Below, piece after piece: positions 1-7,194 of a stretch of DNA of 51,876 nt (position 1 is its first letter; each line of letters starts with the position of its first letter). Under the pieces are notes generated by a model. It saw nothing but the letters and a program-made list of their open reading frames with translations, made no database searches and was not told where the DNA came from. Origin of the DNA: a bacterium (GTDB lineage: Bacteria; SZUA-79; Acidulodesulfobacterales; Acidulodesulfobacteraceae); the NCBI GenBank assembly GCA_021789605.1, contig JAJYJI010000006.1:25680-77555 (forward strand), written 5' to 3'. A program made the position numbers and the translations under genes.

Positions 1-14
1 TTATAAGGAGGGGT

Positions 15-31
15 GTCGGCCTTAGGCCGAC
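15..31. repeat. GC-rich perfect hairpin at window edge
   Basis: GTCGGCCT and AGGCCGAC are perfect inverted 8-mers separated by one base (positions 15-22 and 24-31). The stem is very GC-rich in an AT-rich region and lies 23 bp beyond the folE2 stop codon. Neither strand shows a T-run directly after the stem, so a classical intrinsic terminator is not supported. It could be an mRNA 3' stabilising structure, a protein site, or part of a gene beyond the window. Confidence 0.5.
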
Positions 32-53
32 GGGGCGGTTGCCTGAAAAAAAT

Positions 54-923
54 TTACCCCTCTATCATCGCATAAGCATTATGATTATGTATGCTTTCGA
101 AGTTTTCCGCCTCGACTTTAAACCGCTTAATACTTTTATTCTTCTTAAGGACTGCGGCCACGCACCTTGCCACGTCTTCGACAAACATCGGATTTTCATA
201 CGCGCGCTCGGTCAAATACCTTTCGTCCTCCCTCTTTAAGAGCGGGTAAATCGGTGAGCTTGCGCATGATTCGACGTTCTCTATTATATCTTCGAACCAT
301 ATGAGCTTGGAAAATTCCAGCGAAACAGAAACGACGCCCCTCTGGTTATGCGCCCCATATTTTGATATTTCCTTAGAACAAGGGCAAAGAGTGTTTATCG
401 GCACCTTGACGCCGATTATTATTACGCTTTCTTCGTCGGAGCCGGCGTCTATGGCAACGGCAGAAGAATCGGAATCGGAAAATACGCATGGATTAAATTC
501 CGGCGTCTTTTCCTTCTTACGGTTTTTTTCGCTGCAGCTTTTTATCGTTCCGTTATAATAGCAGATATACTCCATCAGGCTTTTTTTCCCGCTGACCGGA
601 GCGGTTTTTTCTATAAAATAAGGAAATTCAATTTCGACCGAAGCCGAACCGGCATTCAAAATTTTTTTAATTTTTCTTAAAATATCGGGGAAGCTGACTA
701 TGCTTATTTCGCCTCTGTGTTCGTTTAAAATCTCTAAGAAGCGGCTCATATGCGTCCCCTTAAAATAATGCGGAAGGTCCACGTACATGTTTATGTCTGC
801 TACCGTATGCTGGAATGATTTTGCTTTATCGAGAACCGATATAGGATAATGAAGGTTTTTTATACCGACTTTATCTATTGCTATGCCTCTTTTATCCTTT
901 GAATTTTGAACGTCTTTAAGCAT
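54..923 (-). CDS. folE2: GTP cyclohydrolase FolE2 (type IB)
   Basis: A 289-residue protein that matches the FolE2/MptA family in length and motifs. It would convert GTP to 7,8-dihydroneopterin triphosphate in the cytoplasm, the first step of folate (and often queuosine) synthesis. The N-terminal block around residues 40-63 contains DLPHYFKGTHMSRF, typical of the family. The segment NTLCPCSKEISKYGAHNQRG carries the metal-ligand cysteine region and following Glu/His of the type IB active site. It starts 6 bp after the pilQ stop codon, so it is probably the last gene of the pilMNOPQ transcript although its function is unrelated to pili. Family assignment is confident; the operon link is inferred from spacing. 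Confidence 0.93.
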   Translation of the reverse strand: MLKDVQNSKDKRGIAIDKVGIKNLHYPISVLDKAKSFQHTVADINMYVDLPHYFKGTHMSRFLEILNEHRGEISIVSFPDILRKIKKILNAGSASVEIEFPYFIEKTAPVSGKKSLMEYICYYNGTIKSCSEKNRKKEKTPEFNPCVFSDSDSSAVAIDAGSDEESVIIIGVKVPINTLCPCSKEISKYGAHNQRGVVSVSLEFSKLIWFEDIIENVESCASSPIYPLLKREDERYLTERAYENPMFVEDVARCVAAVLKKNKSIKRFKVEAENFESIHNHNAYAMIEG

Positions 924-929
924 TAAATA

Positions 930-2387
930 TCAACTCTTTATTATTCTCGGCGTAATAAATATAAGCAGTTCGTCTTTGGAATAACTTATGTTGCGGGATT
1001 TAAAAAGCCAGCCTAACAGCGGCACGTTCATTAGCAACGGTATTCCGCTATTCGTTACGGTTTTGCTCATCTGGTAAACTCCGCCCATAACGACCGTCTG
1101 GCCGTTTTTTATTATAACGGTAGAATTCGCGCTTTCGGTATCGAGGGTCGCCTGAGCGCCGGAAACGGGAGGAGCGACGGTATTATTCGATGAATTAATT
1201 ACGAGTTTGACGTTGCCGTTATTCATGATATGCGGGGTTATCTGAAGGGAAATCTGCGCGGTAATAGCCTGCGGGGCCGCCGTTGCGCCGACGCCGGCAA
1301 CTCCCGGAAGATAAAGCGTCTGTCCTTTTTCAATAGTTGCGGTCTGATTGTTTAAAACCGTGACCTTAGGCGAAGCTATGGATTTTGCTTTAGACAAGCT
1401 TTCTAGCGCCTGAAGTGTCGCATTTATGCTGGCATACGAGTTTAATATTCCTACCGAAAAAGTTCCCGGCGAAGCCTGGGTCGTAAGAGAAGGGTTAAGA
1501 CCCGGGCCGGACGGAGAGCCTGTCGTTTCCCCCCCAAGATAGTTAGGCGTTAAGGCGGCGTTGGAAGAACCCGGAGCCGCGTTAAGATAACTTCCGTTCC
1601 AGTTTATTCCTAATTCATTGGAATAGTTTTTGCTGACCTCTACCATTTTTGCGACGATTTCTACTTCTGGAGTTCTTTTATCGAGCATTTTTACTAATCT
1701 TTCGGCTTTTGCCACGCTTTCCGGAATATCGCTTATCAACAAACCGTGGAGCGACTTGTCGTACATAACCTTTCCCTGAGGGCTGAGAACGGATTTGATT
1801 TTATCTATAAGCCCTTCGGTCGAAACATAATTGACCGGAATAATCCTCGTAATTTTAGGTTCCGAAATTGCTTTTGCGTTTTTTTCGGCGGAAATTACCG
1901 AAGCAATCGTCGCGTTCGAATTTATATAATATATCCCGTCCTTTCTGACCATTCCGAGCCCGTATGCTTCCAATATAAGCGATAAGACGTCCTTAAGAGG
2001 GACGTCGCGCATTTTCATGGTAACCGTTCCCTTAACGTCCGAACCTATCAGAACGTTCATATCCGAAATTTTTGCAATCATTCTTATAACTTCTTCTACG
2101 CTTGCGTTCTGAAAATCGAAACTGACCCTCATGCCGGTCGGGTCGACAAGAATATCCTTGACGGTTTTCGTATCCGGCCGGCTGTCCGAAAGTCCGGCCG
2201 AACCGCCTGCGCCGTCCGCAGAACCCGCGGCGACCGTATTGCCCGTATTGCCCGTATTGCCCGCGCTATCCGCATAAACAACTTTCGGCGCCGGCAAGGA
2301 AAACATATACAATGCCAAAAAAGCAAGAAACGCAATTGCAATTATAGATATTGCCGATGCCGAAAATTTTAACGCGCGCTTTTCCAT
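930..2387 (-). CDS. pilQ: Type IV pilus secretin PilQ (short form)
   Basis: A 485-residue outer-membrane secretin through which the pilus exits. The N-terminus has a hydrophobic export segment (about residues 10-40), then a Gly/Ser/Ala-rich linker with a GNT-GNT-GNT repeat. Next come a secretin/TonB short N-terminal (STN) domain (about residues 70-155, FDFQNASVEEVIRMIAKIS), one NolW-type N domain, and the C-terminal secretin domain with VPLLGWLFKSRN and the terminal DELLIFITPRII. It lacks the AMIN domains of long PilQ proteins, which commonly exceed 600 residues. It follows pilP after 91 bp and precedes folE2 by 6 bp. Secretin identity is certain; PilQ rather than GspD follows from the pilMNOP neighbours. 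Confidence 0.93.
   Translation of the reverse strand: MEKRALKFSASAISIIAIAFLAFLALYMFSLPAPKVVYADSAGNTGNTGNTVAAGSADGAGGSAGLSDSRPDTKTVKDILVDPTGMRVSFDFQNASVEEVIRMIAKISDMNVLIGSDVKGTVTMKMRDVPLKDVLSLILEAYGLGMVRKDGIYYINSNATIASVISAEKNAKAISEPKITRIIPVNYVSTEGLIDKIKSVLSPQGKVMYDKSLHGLLISDIPESVAKAERLVKMLDKRTPEVEIVAKMVEVSKNYSNELGINWNGSYLNAAPGSSNAALTPNYLGGETTGSPSGPGLNPSLTTQASPGTFSVGILNSYASINATLQALESLSKAKSIASPKVTVLNNQTATIEKGQTLYLPGVAGVGATAAPQAITAQISLQITPHIMNNGNVKLVINSSNNTVAPPVSGAQATLDTESANSTVIIKNGQTVVMGGVYQMSKTVTNSGIPLLMNVPLLGWLFKSRNISYSKDELLIFITPRIIKS
2242..2262. repeat. 9-bp tandem repeat in pilQ linker
   Basis: CCCGTATTG is repeated in tandem (2242-2250, 2251-2259), preceded by a near-perfect copy from 2234 and followed by a partial one. 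It encodes the GNT tripeptide repeats in the low-complexity linker behind the PilQ export segment. The unit length is a multiple of three, so copy-number change would keep the frame. Confidence 0.75.
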
Positions 2388-2412
2388 ATTATTTTCCCCG
2401 TTTCGATATCTA

Positions 2413-2434
2413 TGTTATTATAATGTTATTATAA
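2413..2434. promoter_or_regulatory. 11-bp tandem duplication carrying two -10-like boxes upstream of pilQ
   Basis: TGTTATTATAA occurs twice head-to-tail (2413-2423 and 2424-2434) in the pilP-pilQ gap, 26 bp before the pilQ start. Read on the minus strand each copy contains TATAAT. The duplication therefore makes tandem candidate -10 elements for a separate pilQ promoter. No convincing -35 box is visible at the right spacing, so promoter activity is an inference. Confidence 0.35.
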
Positions 2435-2478
2435 TCTGATTAATGTATAATATATTATATTATATAAATCGCAAGATT

Positions 2479-2985
2479 TTATTTCAACCTCATAACTATG
2501 CCGGTGGAATGCATCTGCCCCAAAACGTCGCGGGAATTTTCAGTCAGATATACTTCGCTGCTGTTTATCGAAAGCACTATTGCTCTGTTTACGCCGACTA
2601 AAGAACCGACCGTAATTATATAAGACCTGTTGTTCGGCGTCTGAATCATAGCGAAATACCTGCCCCTTCTTTCCATAATGCCTACGACTTTCAGCGACGA
2701 TATGCCGTATCGAAGCAGGGGTAATTCGCCGGATTTAAAAGAAGCGGCATTTTTTTGCGTGTATAAAAACGTCTGAAAAGGGTTTCTTTTTAATAGATAA
2801 GGCTCCGTAGGTCCCGCCAAAGGTTTTGATTTATCGGTTTTGCCTCCTGCGCCGGTTTTTTTAACGGAATTGCTTTTGGCGAAAGACCTTGCGGGACAGC
2901 AGGCGAAAGAAAGCAAAAACGCTGATATTAAAAACACGGCCGGTAAAAAAAACTGAATTTTACAATTTAATAAACGCTTATTCAT
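2479..2985 (-). CDS. pilP: Type IV pilus inner-membrane lipoprotein PilP
   Basis: A 168-residue protein with an N-terminal hydrophobic export segment (about residues 10-30) that ends in a Cys-Cys pair suitable for lipidation, although the lipobox is not canonical. The C-terminal globular part (about residues 85-165, with LKVVGIMERRGRYFAMIQT and YIITVGSLVG) is the PilP beta-sandwich fold, which links the PilNO inner-membrane ring to the PilQ secretin. The start codon overlaps the pilO stop by 4 bp, indicating translational coupling. Confidence 0.9.
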   Translation of the reverse strand: MNKRLLNCKIQFFLPAVFLISAFLLSFACCPARSFAKSNSVKKTGAGGKTDKSKPLAGPTEPYLLKRNPFQTFLYTQKNAASFKSGELPLLRYGISSLKVVGIMERRGRYFAMIQTPNNRSYIITVGSLVGVNRAIVLSINSSEVYLTENSRDVLGQMHSTGIVMRLK

Positions 2986-3608
2986 TTTTTAACGGCGCCC
3001 CCCGTTTTTTTAACTGTATTTACCGGCTTTGCGGGAACGGTTTTTATAAAAGAAAAAGTCGTTCCTTTAAAACCGGCCGAAACCTCGTTATTCTTAGACA
3101 TTCCGGAAATAGAAACGTTATGCACGTCCACGATTCTTTTCATAACCGCGAGTTTGTAGAAAAACTTATAGACGTTATAAAAATTTCCGGTAATATTCAT
3201 AGAAAATGGAACCGTTCTGTAAAAACCCTCGGCCGCTCCTTTTTCCGGCTTAAACATTTTTAAATTCAGTCCGAGAATTTTTTCGTAGTTAGAAATTTTC
3301 ATTAAAAGCTGAGGTATGTCTTTTTTTGACGGAAGCTCGTCTAGAAGGCCGGAGAATTCTTTATTAAGCTTTTTTTCCTGCGCCAGCAAAGCCGGATAGC
3401 TCTTCACAAGAACCAGATAGGAATCATATTTTGTCTTTACGGCGCTTAACGCCGCTTCCTTCTGCGCCGCTTTTATCTTAAGTTTGGAATATATAAAATA
3501 ATCGTAAATTCCTATTATAACGATAAAAATAGCCAGACTTACCGCTATGCCGAGAAATACCGGATTTTTAAAATTCAATTTCGCTTTAATCGATTTTAAA
3601 TTTATCAT
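2982..3608 (-). CDS. pilO: Type IV pilus alignment protein PilO
   Basis: A 208-residue bitopic inner-membrane protein with one transmembrane segment (about residues 17-40), a coiled coil (about 45-90), and a periplasmic ferredoxin-like domain containing PFSMNITGNFYNVYKFFYKL. The family dimerises with PilN to bridge the cytoplasmic PilM ring to PilP/PilQ. It lies 3 bp after pilN and overlaps pilP by 4 bp, in the canonical pilMNOPQ order. A short basic C-terminal tail ends the protein. Confidence 0.92.
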   Translation of the reverse strand: MINLKSIKAKLNFKNPVFLGIAVSLAIFIVIIGIYDYFIYSKLKIKAAQKEAALSAVKTKYDSYLVLVKSYPALLAQEKKLNKEFSGLLDELPSKKDIPQLLMKISNYEKILGLNLKMFKPEKGAAEGFYRTVPFSMNITGNFYNVYKFFYKLAVMKRIVDVHNVSISGMSKNNEVSAGFKGTTFSFIKTVPAKPVNTVKKTGGAVKK

Positions 3609-3611
3609 GCT

Positions 3612-4178
3612 TTATTTTTTATTCATAGAAATAGCGTTGCTTTTCACTTTCATCGTCAAACTAAAATTCTGGAGCCTTAAGCCCTCTTTTTTTACTTCCG
3701 TAGTCTGAACCAAGCTGACGTTGGAAAAAAATCCCGAATCGTTTAAATTGTCCATAAACAAAGATACGACTTGGCCGTCCAAGGCTATTCCGTCTATCGT
3801 TAAATTGCCGTTGTTCGATTTTAAGGAATTAATCCATGAAAACCTCGGAATGGAGGCGGTAAGGCGATAAATATAGCCTATGGGGCCTATCTGTTCTTTT
3901 TTTAACGTATTTATAGCGTTAATTTTTTGCGTAATCCGCGATATTTTTGCTTTTATTTCGTTTACCATGCGCACGCGAGGCATTATCTCCGTCGTCTTGT
4001 TATTGTATATTTTTATATTGTTGTTTAAATCGTTAATTTTCCTGTCCATCGAATATTGAAGCAAAAAAACCGCAATAGCCGCCAAAACTACCGGCGCTAT
4101 GAAATAAGGAAGCAGGCCGCCAGTTTCGAATTTTATCTTTATATTTTTCTGTTTTTTATTTAAATTGACTTTAATCAA
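3612..4178 (-). CDS. pilN: Type IV pilus assembly protein PilN
   Basis: A 188-residue protein with a short cytoplasmic N-terminus beginning MIKVNLNKKQKN, which is the conserved segment that binds PilM. One transmembrane helix follows (about residues 23-45), then a coiled coil and a periplasmic domain with the Fimbrial_PilN-type SIPRFSWINSLKSNNGNLTI region. It begins 15 bp after pilM and ends 3 bp before pilO. Role and partners follow from the family and the operon order. Confidence 0.92.
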   Translation of the reverse strand: MIKVNLNKKQKNIKIKFETGGLLPYFIAPVVLAAIAVFLLQYSMDRKINDLNNNIKIYNNKTTEIMPRVRMVNEIKAKISRITQKINAINTLKKEQIGPIGYIYRLTASIPRFSWINSLKSNNGNLTIDGIALDGQVVSLFMDNLNDSGFFSNVSLVQTTEVKKEGLRLQNFSLTMKVKSNAISMNKK

Positions 4179-4193
4179 TTTATTCCGCTCCTT

Positions 4194-5246
4194 TTATTCT
4201 ACTCCCCTAAGCGCCAATCCCACGGCGGTGCCGAAAAAATAACTCTTGTCTTCGGCTATGTCCTCTTTGAACAATACATTCCTGAAAGGATTTAAAATCA
4301 CGGCAGGAATGTTGATATTAGTCTCTATCTCCTCCGAAATGCCCTTAAGTTTGCTTGAACCGCCGGTCAAATAAATTTTTTTAGGATACTGCTTGTCGTT
4401 GTTTGCGGCAAAATAGTCGATAGTCCTCTGAATTTCGGAAGTGATTCTGGACAATATCATGCCTAAATAAATCGTATAATCGGAAAGAAAATCGGGGCCC
4501 TTTTCTCCAGCGTTTCCAATTTTTATATTTTCGGCTTCGTTAACGTCGATTTGAAATTTTTTTGCTATTTCTTCGGTAATGTTAAGGCCGCCTATGGGGA
4601 TATCCCTTCTGAACAGATTTAACCCTTTCTGGACGATATGGACGTTGGTTTCCGATGCGCCTATTTTTACAATGGACACAAGTTCGTCGAATTCTTCGGG
4701 ATAACTGAAGTTAAACATATTTTCTATGGCGATGCAATCGACGTCCACGATATAAGGATTAAGTCCGCATTCGCGGACAAAATTCATCTGGTCGTTAATA
4801 ATGTCTTTTTTTCCCGCAATTATCATTATCAAATTGTTGGCCGGATCGTTCGGGGAATCGCCCAGCACGACATAATCGAAAAAAACCTCGTTCATGTCGT
4901 AAGTTATGTACCTCTGGGCCTCGTAATAGATTGACGATTCAAGCTCGCTCGGCTTCATTTTGGGTATTTCGATGGTTTTTATAATAACGTGCTTGCAGGG
5001 TATCCCGATTACGGCTTTTTTTTCTTTGACGCCTAAATTCGACAGGGAGCTTTTCAGGAAAGAGGCGACCGAAGCGCCGTCGTTTATCGTGCCCGCGCTT
5101 ACCGCGCCCGCGGGAAGGTCGATAACGTCTAAAGCCTCGATATAATATTTATGTCCAGACTTGGATAGTTCGAGCAATTTTACGGAGCTGGAACCTATAT
5201 CGATTCCCAAGCCTATTTTTGCGCCGATGCCAAATTTTAAAAACAT
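4194..5246 (-). CDS. pilM: Type IV pilus actin-like ATPase PilM
   Basis: A 350-residue cytoplasmic protein of the FtsA/actin-like fold. It shows the phosphate-1 loop GIDIGSSSVKLLEL near residue 14, the middle segment IGASETNVHIV, and the C-terminal adenosine loop LTGGSSKLKG. PilM forms a cytoplasmic ring bound to PilN and communicates with the PilB/PilT motors. It is the first gene of the minus-strand pilMNOPQ-folE2 cluster. A clear ribosome-binding site (AGGGGCGG, minus strand) stands a few bases before the ATG. Confidence 0.94.
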   Translation of the reverse strand: MFLKFGIGAKIGLGIDIGSSSVKLLELSKSGHKYYIEALDVIDLPAGAVSAGTINDGASVASFLKSSLSNLGVKEKKAVIGIPCKHVIIKTIEIPKMKPSELESSIYYEAQRYITYDMNEVFFDYVVLGDSPNDPANNLIMIIAGKKDIINDQMNFVRECGLNPYIVDVDCIAIENMFNFSYPEEFDELVSIVKIGASETNVHIVQKGLNLFRRDIPIGGLNITEEIAKKFQIDVNEAENIKIGNAGEKGPDFLSDYTIYLGMILSRITSEIQRTIDYFAANNDKQYPKKIYLTGGSSKLKGISEEIETNINIPAVILNPFRNVLFKEDIAEDKSYFFGTAVGLALRGVE

Positions 5247-5510
5247 TACCGCCCCTATAAATTGTTTTTATAGCCTTTACTCGCCGCTTTAATCGGCATC
5301 TCAGGCAATTTTATCGTACCGCAATCATCTGCCAAACATTTAAATTATATCGTCTTTCTTATGGCTTTACTTAAATAAAATTATGTCCGCAATACAACAT
5401 TTTTTATAAGGATGCGCCGACCGGGTTTGCTTTATTAATAAAATAACTTTAATTTAATTATTTGTCAAGATTTTTTACAGATTTTTTAATAACAGATTTT
5501 TTACTATTTA

Positions 5511-5536
5511 ATGCGAAAATTATAAAAAATTCGCAT
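5511..5536. promoter_or_regulatory. Inverted repeat, possible operator
   Basis: Perfect 7-bp arms ATGCGAA and TTCGCAT surround a 12-bp AT-rich centre. The site lies about 90 bp upstream of the glycosyltransferase start and just downstream of three T-tract repeats. A protein-binding site is plausible. A terminator is unlikely because the arms are short and no T-run follows. Confidence 0.35.
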
Positions 5537-5601
5537 GGTTTAAATACGGTCTTTATTAAATATCCATTAATTTATTTCTTTAATTTTAAATTTAAAAATC
5601 G

Positions 5602-5607
5602 TATAAT
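5602..5607 (+). promoter_or_regulatory. Candidate -10 box for the glycosyltransferase gene
   Basis: A perfect TATAAT lies 20 bp before the ATG at 5628. The hexamer 17 bp upstream (TTTAAT) is a weak -35. If used, the leader would be very short, which fits the absence of a clear ribosome-binding site before this start codon. Confidence 0.35.
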
Positions 5608-5627
5608 GTTTCTAAAAATTATAAACC

Positions 5628-7187
5628 ATGGACAGAAACAAAATAACAAAATACGCCTTATTCTCTGCGCTGCTCATTCTTTTTATAATCAGGCTGTTCC
5701 TTATCGCAAAAATAGACCTGATTCCCGAAGAAGCCTATTACTGGCAGTGGTCGAGGCATCTTTCGCTTTCTTACTACGATATGTCTCCTATGATTGCCTA
5801 TACCATAGCTCTTACCACTTTTTTCGGAAGGACGGACTCGCAGTTTTTTATAAGGCTCGCGGCTCCAGCAATATCGCTTCTTCTCTCCCTTTTCGCATAT
5901 ATCCTATTAAAAAAAACTACCGGAAAAACTTTTCTTTCCCTTGCGTGGGCGGTTCTTTTAAACGCCATTCCCATTTTAAACGTGGGCTCTATCCTGATTG
6001 TTTACGGAAATCTTCAGATGCTGTTTTTTTCGCTGACGGTTTTTCTGCTCTTATTTTTCATTATTTCGGATAAAAATTATTACTGGTATTTAATTGGAAT
6101 TTCGACCGGGCTTGCCCTTTTAAGCAAATATACGGCGGTATTTATTTACTTGATAGTATTCGCGTTTCTTGCGTTTAGCGATAAATACCGCAAATATTTT
6201 TTAAAGAAAGAGCCTTATATTGCTTTTTTATTGTCGGCGATAATTTTTTCCCCGGTAATTATATGGAATCGCCTGAACGATTTCGTATCCTTCAGGCATC
6301 TCTTGACGCTTTCCGGAAAATATGCGGATTTTAACGCTTTTTTATCGAATTTTTCTTTATTTTTAGGTTCTCAGGCCGGCATAATATCGCCTTTTCTGTT
6401 TATAATCATCATAGTTTCGTCTTTTGCCGGCCTATATCTGGGCTTGAAAGAAAAAAACGACGTATATAAGGCGCTTTCTTTGTCCGCATTGATTCCTTTT
6501 TTATATTTTATATATCAGTGCGCAAAAACTACGGTTCAACCGAACTGGCCTGTTTTTCTATATTTTCCGGCTTTTGTGCTGTCTTTAATTATGGCGCTGA
6601 GATTGCACTCTAATCTTGCTTCCGATAAAATTAAAAAAATAATGGCCTACTTTTACGGATTTTCCTTTTTAGTCGGGGCGGTTTTTTCTTTGATTATTTT
6701 TATAGAGCCTTATTATCCGGTTATGAATCCCGTTATAAATATTAAAATCAGCAAAAGCCCTTTCAGGGATATGCTTGGATGGAAAAAAATGGGGGAGGAT
6801 ATAAGCAAAATTATTGCGGCTAATAAAAAGGAAAATCTCCTTATCGCGGCAAGAAGATTTCAGACTGCAAGCGAACTGGCTTATTACGTTAAAGGAAAAC
6901 CTCAGACATATTCTTTTAACTATTTTATAAGGAGCAACGAATACTCGTTGTGGAACGATTTTAAAAATAAAAAAGGCCGGAACTTTCTTTACGTTATCAA
7001 CGTAAAATACGGCAATAAGTTGGAAAAAAGCCTGTGCAGGAACTTTTCAAGCTGTTCTTTCATAAAAAAAATAGACATAAAGACGCCGTACGGCGAACAT
7101 ATAAGAACGATAAAAATATATATCCTGAGGAATTTTCTTTATAAAGACAAATTTATGTTTGAAAAATTCGCTTCTAAAGAGTTTTAA
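5628..7187 (+). CDS. PMT/ArnT-like (GT39-family) membrane glycosyltransferase
   Basis: A 519-residue polytopic inner-membrane protein with around ten hydrophobic helices and a soluble C-terminal part. The first periplasmic loop has IPEEAYYWQWSRHLSLSYYD and MSP, corresponding to the DEAYYW...SYYDHPP signature of the PMT_2/ArnT group; an acidic EE pair replaces DE. Family members move a sugar from a polyprenyl-phosphate donor to protein or lipid on the periplasmic face. The acceptor cannot be read from the sequence. It stands alone between pilM and the efflux gene, with only 7 bp to the convergent transporter. Its position next to pil genes makes pilin or surface glycosylation possible, but that is speculation. 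Confidence 0.85.
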   Translation: MDRNKITKYALFSALLILFIIRLFLIAKIDLIPEEAYYWQWSRHLSLSYYDMSPMIAYTIALTTFFGRTDSQFFIRLAAPAISLLLSLFAYILLKKTTGKTFLSLAWAVLLNAIPILNVGSILIVYGNLQMLFFSLTVFLLLFFIISDKNYYWYLIGISTGLALLSKYTAVFIYLIVFAFLAFSDKYRKYFLKKEPYIAFLLSAIIFSPVIIWNRLNDFVSFRHLLTLSGKYADFNAFLSNFSLFLGSQAGIISPFLFIIIIVSSFAGLYLGLKEKNDVYKALSLSALIPFLYFIYQCAKTTVQPNWPVFLYFPAFVLSLIMALRLHSNLASDKIKKIMAYFYGFSFLVGAVFSLIIFIEPYYPVMNPVINIKISKSPFRDMLGWKKMGEDISKIIAANKKENLLIAARRFQTASELAYYVKGKPQTYSFNYFIRSNEYSLWNDFKNKKGRNFLYVINVKYGNKLEKSLCRNFSSCSFIKKIDIKTPYGEHIRTIKIYILRNFLYKDKFMFEKFASKEF

Positions 7188-7194
7188 AAAAATT

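Larger units (their letters stand above)
5247..5627. other. 381-bp divergent intergenic region with repeats and promoter-like sites
   Basis: This spacer separates pilM (minus) from the glycosyltransferase (plus) and contains no convincing gene. It holds three copies of AGATTTTTTA at 5468, 5479 and 5494. It also holds a 7-bp inverted repeat, ATGCGAA (5511-5517) and TTCGCAT (5530-5536), and a good -10 box TATAAT at 5602-5607, 20 bp before the glycosyltransferase start. The open reading frame covering part of this region on the plus strand is AT-rich noise overlapping the real gene in another frame. Confidence 0.6.

Noticed and set aside
5321-5333. Sigma-54 (-24/-12) promoter-like match upstream of pilM on the minus strand (TGGC...TTGC).
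   Set aside because: Only 9 bases lie between the GG and GC elements; sigma-54 promoters need 10, and the match is otherwise partial.
5462-6073. 203-codon plus-strand open frame overlapping the glycosyltransferase.
   Set aside because: It starts in the AT-rich spacer, shows no family features and overlaps a well-supported gene in another frame.
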